Below, one piece after another: positions 15,166 to 28,046 of a stretch of DNA of 64,000 nucleotides (position 1 is its first letter; every line of letters starts with the position of its first letter). The translations under genes and the position numbers were made by a program. Where the stretch lies: assembly GCF_022201045.2 (NCBI RefSeq), contig NC_068559.1, forward strand, positions 29,519,501 to 29,583,500, read 5' to 3'. Source of the stretch: Citrus sinensis. Taxonomy: Eukaryota > Streptophyta > Magnoliopsida > Sapindales > Rutaceae. The notes under the pieces are model-generated. The model saw only the letters and a list, made by a program, of their open reading frames with translations. It did not search any database and was not told where the DNA came from.

Positions 15166-15876
15166 TTTTGTCATGTCTTGTTTTCTTCAGGGCAAAATAA
15201 ATATGACCCTTTAATTAATTTCTGTATTTGTGGAATCTTTCTAGTCTATAATTTTTTTTAACCCAATAATTTTGTGAAAATATAGTTGAATTTATTTTGG
15301 GAGATCCTCCACCATCCACATTGGAAACAACCATAAGAATCATCCTCAAAAAATCTTCTACCAGGATGACAATTATATCGTTGGCAGATGAAATTTCTTT
15401 TGGTAGGACAAAACCCCGTAATGTGTTGCCGATGTGCTTAAATTAGCTTTTGTACCACATCTAGGAGAATTGTGTGAATTTTAACTCGACCAAACCGAGC
15501 AGGTGCACCTCTCATTGTATCTTATTGCAAGTTAACCTGGCAGTAGATAATCATAGTATTTATTGGCCAGAACTTTATGGCCAATTGATAGAGGTGGGTA
15601 TTTTCTGCTGATACCAACATTGTTGAGGGTAGTCAATGAAGTATATCCTTTATCCATAGATTTTAATATCCAAAGATAGTTGTTATGATCTTCGCTTTCG
15701 TATTTTCAGTTGCGGTTGGGGAGTTAAATATTTCTGCCATTAGTCACAGTTAGTCAGAACGAACTTCCAATATCTACAAGTATATAATCTGACAAAATAA
15801 AAAGTATCGACTGAAACAAAACACAGTTTTGATTGTTTCAAGCTATTCAACATCTGATTGTACACAAACAGTCCTA
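15166..15876. other. Convergent 3' region
   Basis: This stretch lies between the stop codons of the convergent genes at 13924 and 17350. It presumably holds both 3' UTRs. I see no further gene or repeat here. Confidence 0.5.
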
Positions 15877-17350
15877 CTATGATTTTAGCAGCTGAACAAT
15901 TAAACCAGTAAGCCACAATACAATTGATCCAACGATCCAACAAACAAGAACAGAGACTACAAATCCAGCCAAAATAGTAAGGAATGGAGGGCCTTGGCTG
16001 GCATCACTCGCTTTAGTGTCCGATTTCTCTTGGAGAGAATCTCCACCAGAAGGAGTTGAATTTGATGCAAAAACAGTAGAAAACCGTTGCCTTGCTTGCA
16101 ATCTCACTGTGCTATTGCTCTTGAACCTAAAAATATGACAATAAAGTATCATCAGTTTCAGCTGTAACGTTACAACTGTTGAACCATCGAAATCCACATT
16201 CATAAATACAAGAATAAGTTTTGCAAATGGTTTTAGACAAATCAACTTACAAGAATAAATTTGATTCTGATTGCTGTAATTAGGGACTAAGATTTGTATT
16301 GCTAAGTTGTCAAAACCACTGGAGGTTTACAACTTACTGAGTGAAAGAATTATGCTTCACAAGATGAACCCACCTTTAGCGACTCCCATAGGACAGAGAA
16401 AATGACAAATAATACTGTCTACCTTAAGTGCTACTACTACCTATTACAGTTAATTGCAATGAATAGTGCATGATTGGTAAAGAACTTCCCAAGATTGAGA
16501 ATCCTTCCAGCAGAATAAACAAAATTGGCTGTTTGGTTGAAAGTGAAGAGTGGTAAAAAACTTTCATGTTTTAGCAGGAACAGCCTTTCTTAACGGAACA
16601 GGTATGGAAAATAGTTTCAAGTAAAGAATTGCTAAGCTCGAAAACATTTGAAGCGGCTGAAAGCTTACACATACAGAATAATAAGATTGCAATGACAATC
16701 TTTACCGAGTTTAAGCAGATCTGAGATTAAGTGTGAGTAAAATTTTCATAATCCAACAAAGCATAACTACTAGTGAGATGGAATGGCAGTGTAATCGAAT
16801 GGGCAACTCGAATTGCAAGCTTTCATAAAAAACACGTTTTGTGAAAGGTCAGCTCATCTGGCAACATGCAATACTGCTGTACGTACAAACTTAGCAGTAA
16901 TATCCAAAAGAGTAATCGAAGTTTGAAATCAGTGATACCTTAACATGATATGCTTTTGGAAAAATTAGCCTTTTCTGTTTATCACACAATATTAATCAAT
17001 ACCCATTTCAGAAACAAATACCCAGTTACGGTTTTCTAGACTTAATACCTGAAAGCAGGGAATGTCCACTGAATTACAAAGCTCCAACAAGAACTAAAAC
17101 GGTGCTCATTTAGGAACTAAAATTGCTAACAATTTTCATTTTTCTATTTGTTTTCCCCAAAAAAAGAGTGAGAATTAATGGGTAAAAGTTTTAGAAACAG
17201 TAATAATATAGATAGGGCCTTGGGGGAGGGGTTGATGCGCATGTACCTGAAATTAGAGGGAAGAGAGGAAACTCTGGGCACAAGTTTGAGATAAGGAGTC
17301 CCAATAACGAATTGAGATGTTCTCGCATCACAAATGGAGGCTGTGTCCAT
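15877..17350 (-). CDS. Probable plastid small membrane protein (117 aa), two exons
   Basis: Exon 1 is 17247-17350 and exon 2 is 15877-16126. The donor GTACAT and the acceptor TTTTTAG join in frame across an Arg codon, giving 117 residues. The first ~55 residues are rich in Ser, Thr, Arg and Val with few acidic residues, like a chloroplast transit peptide. A Ser/Asp/Lys-rich spacer follows, then one long hydrophobic segment at about residues 85-113 (TILAGFVVSVLVCWIVGSIV) and a short tail LLKS. A start 12 codons further up (MTKNSCSDWG, 17386) is possible, but MDTASIC gives the cleaner transit-like N-terminus. I do not recognise the family. Plastid location is inferred from composition only and mitochondrial targeting is an alternative. 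Confidence 0.72.
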
Positions 17351-18391
17351 CTTCAGCCCCCAATCGCTACAGCTATTTTTGGTCAATGAGTTAATTGAAC
17401 CACCAAATCACCCTCACTTAGGCAAAGTTTAAAACTCATCTGTGATCTGTCAATGGCCCGGATGATAGTGCACAGTGCGTGTGGTGGCACCGGATAGGCC
17501 ATACGATTTGAGCCACGTGCCGTCCACTTTTATTGGTATTGCAACTAGTCTACTACTCGCATTGCTTAGCAGATTAGGAGACGCTAGCAAAATACAAAGT
17601 GATTATGTAGAGTTGTTTTTGCCTTGTTGGTATTTTTGCTTGAACACTCGTAAAATTACAACTGTTTAGTCATATGATTTCTTGATTCCTGCGCCGTTAG
17701 TGGCAATGGTCGGCTAACGAATTCAACACGTGGAGCTAGGTGCCTGGATCATTCTTTTCTTTTACAGACAGATATATTATCCTTTTTGTAGTTAACTCAG
17801 TTATCTAAGGGATACCGAAGAAAAAGTAATGGTTATAATAATCATAATAATAATAATAAAAATTAATCCACAGGTTGGCTGCAGTACAAACAAGCACGAC
17901 ACATTGCTACGCTAAAAGGATTCTACTAATACTAGTATCAGCATGTATAATGGTTCGCTGCTTCAGTCAAAATGCGTTTATTTGCTGCATACACGGGTCT
18001 GTCTAACTTGCAGTGACATGAAGCGGCAAACTAGATAACAGTTTACAGTTCAAGTGGATTAACAACATATCTAACACTTTCCAGTACCAAACAATAAACC
18101 ACAAATTTCCAAATCATTACAGTAGAAATTGTTGGCCATTTTGTAACCAATCATTACTTTATTCAACTGACTCAATATGGTTCTAAATCATATGTATTCA
18201 AAACAAAACAGCCAAAATCTGTGTTAAATCAAATTGCTGAATAAGAAAATCATAAAGATAAGAAAGTTAAAATGCCTGCAGTAATCAAATGGCCTCGCAA
18301 TTCTACACAAACTCTCCATCCATCACTAATTCCCTTGCTTCTTGAGCAATTATTACCGAAGAAAAAATTTATACACCCACCCTTTCCAATT
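17351..18391. other. Intergenic, no gene seen
   Basis: This lies between the small plastid-type gene (its 5' side) and the 3' end of citrate synthase. It contains an AT-rich aat repeat near 17832-17860. The short open frames here have no recognisable content. The part next to 18391 is presumably the 3' UTR of citrate synthase. Confidence 0.45.
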
Positions 18392-21300
18392 CTAAGCTGC
18401 TTTCTTGCAATTTTTCTCAATCCAATCTAAAGTTACACTTTTTGGCCTCTCAAGTGGCAGCCCAAGAGCTCGGTCCCATATCAACTGAACCAGCAAAAAG
18501 GAATATTAGTAACAACAAAAAATTACTGATAGAAAGAGGGGAATTGGAGAAAGAAAAAAAAAAAAAAAACCTGAGAGCAGATTCCAAGACTCCTTGATAC
18601 TCCAAAAAGAACAGTATAATATCTGTTAACCAAAAATTTTGTAGCACGTTATCACCTCTAGTAACTCATAGGATGGTTAAACCACAATTAGCTGTGGTTC
18701 CTGATAGAAAATCAGCATCATACCTTGCCTCAGCCAAACCAAAATGGTTCAGCAGCACCCCACTGTGAGCATCAACATTTGGCCAGGGGTTTTTAACCTA
18801 CAAGCATCAAAGGTTCAAAGTACAAATAGAATTAGATCCCACTTAGCTTCATTAGAGGAAACTTGAAAAAGAATTTACAATATCAAATCTGAAATATAGA
18901 ACATAGTAACGACTAGGTAAGACATTAGTCTCACATCAGCAACAACACTTTAAAAGTAAATAGTAATTATAAAATTATCTGGTAGTAGTTTTCCTAAATG
19001 GCATCTTTTGGTGGTTAATAATAAGAAAGGAAATATATGTAATGCCCCAAAAGTCTGTCTGTACAAACGATCTAGGCCTGTATTCGGAGTTTCCCTGGGG
19101 TTGGTAAGGCGAAATGGGGCCACCCTAGCCCATTGAGTGCTCTACCTCGGGCCATCGACATCATACGCTCTACTGAAATAGATTTCGCGGAAAACCAGCT
19201 ATATCCGATCTTGGTTGGGTTTTTTCACATTAAAACTGTAACCTATATTTCCACATAAGCCAACTCCAATAATTGAGCTTCTGTGCCAGATTTTCCAGGT
19301 TGTTCAAGACAAATTCTAATGTTACTTGTTAGAATCACACATTATAATGCAGTGTCCCCCCCCCCCCCCCCCCCCAACACAAAAAAAAAACCTTTTATCA
19401 TTCTAGTTGCTTACCTTGCCTAGTTTTGTTAATATTGGGGGCACCACTTCAAACAGCTTAGAAACCTGTAAAGTATAAGCTAAGGTTAGATACAAATTAA
19501 GAGCTTTTGTATACAGTATGCACCATAAAAAGGCACACCCTTGTTTATATTTTGCAATCAGGGATAAGTGACAACCAGCTGGAACAATGGATCATCAGGC
19601 AAATGCTTCAAGGCAAACTCCCTCTGACAAGTGTATCTCGGATCAGTTTTACGCAAAACACCATGACCAAATCCAGGGACAACCTTCATGTTTGAAAATG
19701 ATGGGATTAGAAAACAACATTAATAGTTTGCTAAACTTTCTGCTAGAGAAGAATATAAGTTAACTTAAGCTAGTGAACAATTCAAAAAGAAGTGAAAGAC
19801 AGATTCAGTGGAAAATCAAAACACAGGCCAATGAAACCTCTCAGGAGTCAAGGCGATGAGTCAAAGACTCAGTATTGAATCCTGAACGAAGAATACAAAA
19901 CTGCACAGCTGAGGAGTTCTGCCAAGGATGGAACTCCAAAATCCATCATAATATCTTAAAAAAGTGCCGAGTTCAGATGACTGGTTTAGTCATAATTAAA
20001 AGACTTCTGACAGAAGAAAAACAGTGAACAAGAATGGAGGCATGCGTGTTTCCATGGATAAAGGTTCTCTAGATGATTGTGTACTTTCATAATCTGAAAC
20101 TTCAGCAACAGAAAGAGTTGCGAAACTAAATAAAGCCTGTGTACCAAACAAATAAAAGACAATACCTTGCCACTATTCAATGTTTTCCAGACATAATCTT
20201 TCAACTGCTCCGTTGTTACGTTCTCACCACACTCATCCACCACAGATTTGATCCAAAGCAAAACTTCCTGCGATCACAACATTGCAAAAATAGGATATGC
20301 ACAGTGCTGTGATGGAGAAGAAAAAGTGAATAATAGAGAATGCTGTGACAGAAGTACCTGATTAGCCAAACCATGGAGTGGTCCAGCTAAACCATTTAAT
20401 GCGGCAGCAAAAGAAAGATAAGGATCTGAAAGTGCACTTGCAACCTGTATCAACCACAAATGCATGAGAACATAACATCAGCATTCTAAAAGAAGTTTCA
20501 CTGAATCAAGGAACAGGCTTTAAGACTAAAAAGTTCAAATACTCTAAAAACTAACTTCAGCAAAAAGCAACAACCATATATCAAAGATTCAATTAAATTA
20601 TATATGAGAGAAATGCAGCACAAAACTAGGCCAACTTACTAGATGGCCGGTGTGAGCACTGACATTTCCACCTTCGTGGTCACTGCAATAGATTATGCAA
20701 TTAATCGTAATTAAGTTCAGAGGTTTCCAAGTACCGCATGCTTTCGTAGAAAACAAGAAGTAAATTTTGTAATCTATTCAAACCTGTGAATGGTAACATA
20801 AAGCCTCATAAGCTCTAGCATCTTAGGATCATCGAATCCCAACATGTGCGAGAAGTTCCCACCATAATCCAGTGAGTCATCCTTGGGAATAATCTTTCCA
20901 TCCTTGTATATCCTGCAAATACAGATACATAACTACATATTGGAGTCCAGAAATCAGTTATTGGTGTTGGATAGCAGCCACACTTTTGGACAATTATTAT
21001 AAACTAGGTTTGAAATCATCTTAGAACCAGTCCAAATGTAGTGAGGTCACATGAGCAAGGATGAAAAGGTATGATATGTTGGACTTACCTTTGATAAACG
21101 TACGCAGCTACTACCGGCACACGAGCAATCAAATTAAGAGAATCCTCATATGTTGGTTCCCAGTACCTAAAATTAATATCATATAACATTGCTTTTCTGA
21201 CTAATAGGAAATTTAGATATAAAACTGATACTTCCCCCCACCAAAAAAAAAAAAATATTACTTTGATTTATGAATTCCCTTCTCATAAGCCTCCTGAAAT

Positions 21301-23823
21301 TCACTTTGCACCTGGAAAAAAATAAAATAAAATTGTCAAATTACCATCTACTTGCAGAACCTCAAAGTCCATCGAATGACTACCTTCCTAACTGTTCACT
21401 TTAGCATATCTTGGTTGGTTGAGTTATAAGAATGATGAGGTTATGAGAATAAAACAAAGAACATTTCCTTTAAAATTAAAAATAAGGAACTCAAGAATTA
21501 TGAGGCAATCAGTAAGGCCCCAGAAACAAGTGCAAGGACTAAATCATAGTCAGACCAATTCAAATTGTCAAATTGACTATGACTGGAATGATGGAACTCA
21601 AAATCAGGAAAAAAAATTTGTTGTTAGAGAGGGGGGGGGGGGGGGGGGGTTGTTCCGTATTGTGTTGTGTGGGAGGATGTGTGGGGGGTGGGGTTTTAAT
21701 CTATGCACATAGGTGAGAAATTAAACAACCTGCAGAGCCATGACCCCACTAGCAAACTGAGTCATCGGATGTGCCGTTACAGGTAGAGCATCAATGGCCT
21801 TGTACACATAATCTGCAAATAAAATGCAAAAAGCATAATAAAAACAATTGCAGCGTTGATCATAAACCCATGGCCATTTTAGGTTGAACTAGCTTTTAGC
21901 CATAAAATTAAAGGATCAATAAAACTCAAATCCAAACAACAATAAGAATCATGTGTTGTCATTCAATTAATTCAGCAAGCGAAATACTATTTCTAAGCAA
22001 AATCAAATGGATAGTTGAGCCCATTCAACTGAGAAGATCATGAACATGATAGTATATATGAACTAAGATAAATGTAGGAAACCCTACTCAAATAATCATG
22101 TTCAACTGATCAAATTCATACATCAAGCACATTCTACTACACAAATTATATGCAATTCAAGAGGAATGTAAGGCACAGACCTGGGACAGTGGCACGATCT
22201 CTCAATTCCTTGGACAAGCCATCGACCTGCTCTTTGCTCGGTACCTAGCATACAGAGGAAAGTAAAAAGAACACTGTCATGATGGTAAAGACCAAATTTT
22301 AAAATTAAAAAAAAAAAGAATGTAGCATTTTTTGAAAAGCTTTACAGCTTATCATGTCACAACGAAGACCACCACCCACCTTTCCAGTTAAAAGAAGCCA
22401 AAGAAGACCCTCAGGCAAAGGTTCTCCATCTGGCTTAGCGGCAGGTAACAACTTCTGGCACTCAGGAATAGACAGACCCCGAAAGCGAATTCCCTGGAAA
22501 TTTCAAATGCATCTTTTATATCCAAAACCAAATTAAGAAAAAAGAAATCCTAAAATTTGAGTAATTAATCATTCAAGTTCATAAATTTCAACATTCACCA
22601 GAAGAAACTATGTACCTCATCAGGGTCAAGTAATGAGGTTTCCCAAAGTAAGCCAGTCATTCCTCTCATCCCGCCGATTACCTTCTCAATCAAAAATATT
22701 TAAATGAGACTGCAATATTTAACACCTGGACAAGAAAACTACAATAATTCACCTCTACCAGACAAGAGTTGACATAAAACATTACCATGTCAACGGTAAT
22801 ATTTCCCAGCTGGGCTTTTCCAAGTTCTGACTTCACTTTCTTCAGGCGCTCCTGATGCCCCAAAAAAGAAAAAAAAAGGAAGGATAAATAAATAAAAAAA
22901 CAGAGACAAGACGAAAAAAAGTAAACTCGCTTCCATTTTGTGCTTGAGCGATGGAAAAGTTACTGCAATGTTTAACAAGGTAGATAGAACTGAGAAAGAA
23001 AAGCATAAAAATGATATCTAAACCTTCTCCCAAAAAAAAAAAATGCAGGGTGAATAAAAATGTAAAGGGAGTTAACCAGCATGTCAGTAGAAAATAAAGT
23101 GTAAGCAACACAACAAGAAAACATTCATCTACCAACCCATCATCAGAGGACAAGAACTTACCAAAACATGATCTACAGAAAATCAATCCTTTTATTGGTT
23201 CAAAACTAATAAGTAAGCAGCTGTACTAAGTTATCAAAAGAGTCATTCAACAATGAACAACACTTATCACAAGGAATAAAACAAACCTGTTGTTCTGGAA
23301 TCATTTCCTTGAGCTGAGAATGAAGGTCCTACAAGCATTAAATGGATAAAATGAATGATCTTGGATAATTGACTAGCATGATGTTAATAAGAAATAAAAA
23401 AGAGCAAACAACCAAATTTCATTCACAATGAACTAGATCATTATCAAAATACAATGGCAATAAAATTGCTAAATATAGAAAATAATGAAAGGCAAGTGAG
23501 TAGGAACACGTACGCACAAAAAAACATAGTCAATTCCAAAGAAAAAATAAAGAGAAACTACGAATCAAATGCAAGCGTGACAAACACACATACACCCACA
23601 TAAGTAGAGAGAGAGAGAGAGAGATTACAAGATCAGAAGAGCTTTGCATTTGAAGCCATCTCACTGAATTACTGAGATTAGACTGTTGCCCCTGAAACAT
23701 AGATTCAATAATCCGATATCGCGAAATATAATTGAAAAAAAAAAGTCAAAATCAATAAAACAAAATACTCACAACGCGAGAACGGAGGCGAGAAAGCGCA
23801 GTTACGCTCCTGAAGAACGCCAT
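18392..23823 (-). CDS. CS: Citrate synthase, mitochondrial
   Basis: This enzyme condenses acetyl-CoA and oxaloacetate to citrate in the mitochondrial matrix, the entry step of the TCA cycle and central to citric acid build-up in citrus fruit. The start [10 protein letters not shown] (exon 1, 23773-23823) begins a matrix-targeting peptide. Many short GT-AG exons follow. I could read [82 protein letters not shown] and the exons carrying the three catalytic regions. These are GPLHGLANQ (His, near 20.38 kb), [17 protein letters not shown] (His, near 19.65 kb) and NVDAHSG (Asp, near 18.77 kb). The end is [11 protein letters not shown], stop 18392-18394. From memory this is essentially the Citrus mitochondrial enzyme, about 471 residues. 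A 5'UTR intron is likely (donor near 24030). One intron holds a mitochondrial rRNA fragment and two hold long C or G runs. Confidence 0.97.
19044..19219 (-). repeat. Nuclear copy of a mitochondrial 26S rRNA fragment (NUMT) in a citrate synthase intron
   Basis: About 176 bp of GC-balanced, rRNA-like sequence sits in an otherwise AT-rich intron. Read on the minus strand it contains the conserved large-subunit rRNA stretch ATAGCTGGTTTTCCGCGAAA, then GTAGAGCACT and CCTTACCAACCCCAGG. This is the region of bacterial 23S with AGCTGGTTCTCC and GTAGAGCACT. The wording fits plant mitochondrial rrn26 rather than plastid rrn23. It is too short to work as rRNA and is best read as inserted organelle DNA. 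Confidence 0.85.
19356..19375. repeat. C20 homopolymer in a citrate synthase intron
   Basis: This is a run of twenty C on the plus strand (twenty G in the transcript), followed shortly by an A run. Its length is likely unreliable in sequencing. Confidence 0.9.
21631..21649. repeat. G19 homopolymer in a citrate synthase intron
   Basis: This is a run of nineteen G on the plus strand (C in the transcript), followed by a GT-rich stretch with more short G runs to about 21693. Confidence 0.9.
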
Positions 23824-24142
23824 GGTTCACTTCAAACTTCGAGCAGTCACCAGCAACTTCCAAATAAAAGTCACAAAAAAGGAAAACTTTGTTGGAAAAA
23901 AAAAAAGAATGTAGTTACTTCTTCTAAGGAAAATAAAGAATTGAATCAAATCAGCAAATAGATTTCGATGAGGAAAACAATCTGGAATAAGTTCATTGAA
24001 GAAAGAAGAAAAAATGAAGGGAACTTACGGAGACAGAATAATCCTCCTATTCGTATTCGTATTCGTAATCGTCGTATTCACGGATTTTGGTGCGTCGTGT
24101 GTTTGCCAGGGGCGCGTGCGCAATTGAATGAACTTTCCAGTG

Positions 24143-24150
24143 TTTATATA
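24143..24150 (-). promoter_or_regulatory. Probable TATA box of citrate synthase
   Basis: On the minus strand this reads TATATAAA. It sits upstream of a likely leader exon whose GT donor is near 24030, with the coding start at 23823. The spacing suggests transcription starting near 24115. Confidence 0.5.
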
Positions 24151-24264
24151 TTTCCTAATTTCCACCTACGGGTCGGCCTTAAAGTTCGGAACTTGCAGGT
24201 CAAATGCTGCTTCACGAAATTACATTTATGAACTTTACTGATACTGGCTGGCTAAGGTTGATCG

Positions 24265-25215
24265 TAGGGATGACAAAAATTCTCACGGGACAGATATTTT
24301 TGAGAATTTTTTTTATTCGGGGAGGATATGAGGATAATTTTATATTTAATTTTTTATTTGGGGAGGAGACGGGTATGAGGTGGAATCTTTATCTCCTACC
24401 CATTTCCCCATTTTAATTTTTAATTTTATTTTAATTTTTTAAAATTACTAGTAAATAAATTATAAAATTATAAATATTAGTAAAAATAAAAAATATCAAA
24501 ATATTTATATTATTAAACTTTTATGCTTAATTAGCTAATTAAAGTTCTAAATTTTTATTTAGGATATTAAAAAGACCGAGTAGATTCTATTAGCCAAATA
24601 TTTTTTTTTTAATTTTAATATTCTTTAAATATTTTAAACTTAAATCTATTTTTTATTTAATTTTAGATGTTATAATTGCCCACAGCGAATTACAATTTTA
24701 ATATCTAATCTAATCTAATCTAATATTTGCTTTTGATTTGCTTCGATTTAACTATTGTGTTGTAAAGAGAATAGTCCACATTTATAAAGTGCCCACGCCA
24801 CCATTGAAAAAGTTAATTTTGAATCTAAATTCGATTTTATTTGTAACAATTTTGTATTAGATTATTAATTTGTTCATGATAGTTTGTAAAATGAGTTTGT
24901 ATCCCTTGTATGTTGCGTTACTTACTAATTTAATGTATGTGACTTTTGTAGTAGATATTAATGTAAGATATATTTCGAACTTTACTTTTATTTGAATTTT
25001 TTATTTTAATATGATTAACTCAAAATAAAAAAAATGTATTAGTTATTCGGGGATCGGGGACCCTCGGGAATCCCCTGTTATTATTCAGGGAGGGAATGAG
25101 AATTCTCTCAAGTAATTCTGACGGGAACGAGGAGAGAATGGAGACATACGCAAAATATCGGGGATGGATACGAGGAGATCGGTCCCCTCCCCTCCCCTCT
25201 CCATTGCCATCCCTA
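24265..25215. mobile_element. Non-autonomous hAT-like element (951 bp)
   Basis: The ends are inverted: TAGGGATGACAA at the left and, read inward from the right, TAGGGATGGCAATGG. The flanking octamers gttgatcg (24257-24264) and gttggtca (25216-25223) match at 6 of 8 positions, as expected for an old hAT target duplication. The terminal parts are rich in GGGGA/CCCCT and the middle is AT-rich without an ORF. It shares end sequence and GGGA-rich subterminal style with the element at 43469-43850. It lies between the divergent citrate synthase and CNX2 genes. Confidence 0.8.
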
Positions 25216-25424
25216 GTTGGTCATCATTGGGAAAATGTTTATATATATACATATATGTGTGTGTGTCAGGGCAAATTAAGGTTATGAGAGTAATTTAATT
25301 CGAGGAAGCAAAGTAAGAGTTGAGTTGCTGCAAGTTGCAACATCAAAATACGAACAGTCGCACTTTTGAATTGTGCTGTACCGTCGCCTATTTTTCCCTC
25401 ACGCTTTTTGCCCTTTTTTTTCTA

Positions 25425-25454
<30 letters not shown>
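25425..25454. repeat. (TTTA)n microsatellite
   Basis: About seven tandem copies of atttatt-type tetranucleotide units lie upstream of CNX2. Confidence 0.85.
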
Positions 25455-25455
<1 letters not shown>

Positions 25456-25962
25456 ATTTCTGCAGTTCAGGTTATAGTCCTTGACGTGTGGCATTCGCTC
25501 ACCGACTAGGATTCGGTAACCCTCGAAAGTTGGTTTATTTATTGAATACCAACCATCCCTGTGCTGTGAATTTGGCTGCAGTTGAGTTGTTGGCTCAAAA
25601 ATGGGTGAGGAGAGGACTGAGAAGGAGCCGCCAAGGGGAAAGGGCTGATGTTATCAATCATATCATATTTGATTGATGTTTGGGAATGTACATGTGTTTG
25701 TGACACTTGTCTTATCCGAGATGCATCTAAAAATCTAATGAATTAATTACTTACAAATACTTGATATATAGCCTTTGCCCTTTCAGTTTTTCTAATAACT
25801 TTCCCCACAGTGACATACACAGAACCGTGGAATCAAACGAAACGAAAGGTCAGTCAGAACTATTTTATCATTTTCTTTTTTTGCTTGCTTTCTTCCATCA
25901 TCTTTATCATCATGTTCATCAGAATTATTTTCTTTCTTTTCTTCATTGTTTCAGCGGCGAAG

Positions 25963-28046
25963 ATGAGGCGCACTGTATCTAAAATCACTGACTGGCATTT
26001 AGGATTCAGAAATTCCAATTTCTTTTTGGTATGTGCATGTAGTATGAAATATGTTGCCTGCTTTTTATCTATTTTTTTTTTCTTAAATTCTTCTATGCCG
26101 TTTCTTCTGGATATGGTGTCTGAACTCAATTGATACCATCCCATGTTCTTTTCTGTGACCATTTTTAAGATGCTAGTTTAATCGTATAAATGTTTGTCAA
26201 CTCAAAAATGCATATTTTTTATTCTGTTCCCACCAACTCGGGAAATTTTATGCCCTCTTCAGGCTGACAGCTTTTATACTTTCAAAAATAATCAGGTTGA
26301 TTCTCAACTTGGATGGTTACCTTCGGTTTTGACAAGTGGTACTGATGATCACTTGTTGCATAAATCTGTCGCAAACATGAATTATGCCACTTCTTCTGCT
26401 AATTTATCGGAAGATCCCCTGAAAGACAAAGATAATCATCGTGTTTCTGATATGTTAATTGATTCCTTTGGAAGGATGCACACTTACTTAAGAATATCCT
26501 TGACAGAGCGTTGCAATCTACGGTGTCACTATTGTATGCCACCTGAGGGTGTTGACCTCACTCCTAAACCTCAGTTATTGTCACTCAATGAGATTCTTCG
26601 TTTGGCTTATCTCTTTGTAACTTCTGGAGTTGATAAAATTCGTTTAACTGGTGGTGAGCCTACTGTTAGGAAAGACATCGAAGAGGCTTGCTTCCATTTG
26701 TCTAAATTGAAAGGACTTAAGACCCTTGCCATGACAACCAATGGTCTCACCCTTGCCAGAAAGCTTCCAAAGCTCAAAGAATCTGGCCTTACTTCTGTCA
26801 ATATTAGTTTAGACACATTAGTTCCCGCAAAATTTGAATTCTTGACCAGGCGCAAAGGCCATGAAAAGGTTATGGAGTCAATTAATGCTGCTATAGAGGT
26901 TGGCTACAATCCCGTTAAAGTAAGTCTTAAGCTGCTTTAAACTACTTTCCCCTCACTGCTATTTCTTCTGCAATGCTTTCTATTGGACAAATTGAATTAA
27001 TATTCTCTTTCCATTTTTGCTGTATTCTTTTAGGTGAATTGTGTTGTGATGCGTGGGTTTAATGATGATGAGATATGTGATTTTGTGGAGTTGACACGTG
27101 ATAGACCAATTAATATTCGGTTTATTGAGTTCATGCCTTTTGATGGAAATGTCTGGAATGTTAAGAAGCTTGTACCTTATGCAGAAATGTTGGATACAGT
27201 GGTAAGGTAGAACTATCACAAGTAATCTTATTTGGAGATTTGTGGATGTTCTCTTGGTGTTCCATAATTAACTTATCTTAATTTTATAGGTAAAAAAGTT
27301 TCCAGGTCTTAGGAGAATGCAGGATCATCCAACAGAAACAGCTAAGAATTTTAAGGTTGATGGGCATCATGGTAATGTTTCATTTATCACATCCATGACC
27401 GAGCACTTTTGTGCTGGTTGCAATAGATTGCGACTTTTGGCTGATGGAAACTTCAAAGTATGCCTCTTTGGTCCTTCAGAGGTGAGTTGTACAATCTTCA
27501 ACAAATTCTCCTGTCCTATAAACTACACAGTTGAATAATTTTTTTTATTTTTTTAATTCTTACTGATTCTAATTGTTTTCAGGTTAGCTTAAGAGATCCT
27601 CTCCGGCAGAATGCGTCTGACGATGAACTCAGAGAGATAATTGGGGCAGCGGTATGAATTTTGAAGTGTTTCCACGATGCTTTTGTTTCCCTTATGCATT
27701 AAGTTCTAGAATTGACACACTTTATCCCATTACTAGTGAATTACCATCAATGCACATCTTGCAGAATAAGTTAGGATTTAGTTGGTTGGTAATGTCTGTT
27801 ATTGCTTCATAGCATAATGGGAAAATTGACCAGATAGGAGCATAAAAGTCTTACTTGGTATCTTGGATTTCTAATTGTAGAGTATATGACTCAGCTTTCA
27901 AGCTTTCTTGTTTAAATCGATGCTAATGTCTTTTGAACTTTTATCCTTCTGACATGATTCAGGTGAAGAGGAAGAAAGCTGCACATGCTGGAATGTTTGA
28001 TATTGCAAAGACAGCCAATAGACCTATGATACATATTGGTGGCTAA
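25963..28046 (+). CDS. CNX2: GTP 3',8-cyclase, molybdenum cofactor biosynthesis CNX2 (MoaA)
   Basis: CNX2 is the mitochondrial radical-SAM enzyme that, with CNX3, converts GTP to cyclic pyranopterin monophosphate, the first step to the molybdenum cofactor used by nitrate reductase, sulfite oxidase and xanthine dehydrogenase. I read six exons: 25963-26028, 26263-26919, 27034-27201, 27290-27481, 27583-27651 and 27963-28046, all GT-AG and in frame, giving 411 residues. The start [15 protein letters not shown] and a poorly conserved ~90-residue targeting region precede [20 protein letters not shown]. The SAM cluster motif is [24 protein letters not shown] follows, and the second cluster appears as [10 protein letters not shown] with a Cys 13 residues on (NFKVC). 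The chain ends with the family's double glycine (MIHIGG). The gene looks complete and functional. Confidence 0.96.

Noticed and set aside
25488..25676. 62-codon frame upstream of CNX2
   Set aside because: No recognisable content, and it lies in the CNX2 upstream region with mobile DNA next to it.
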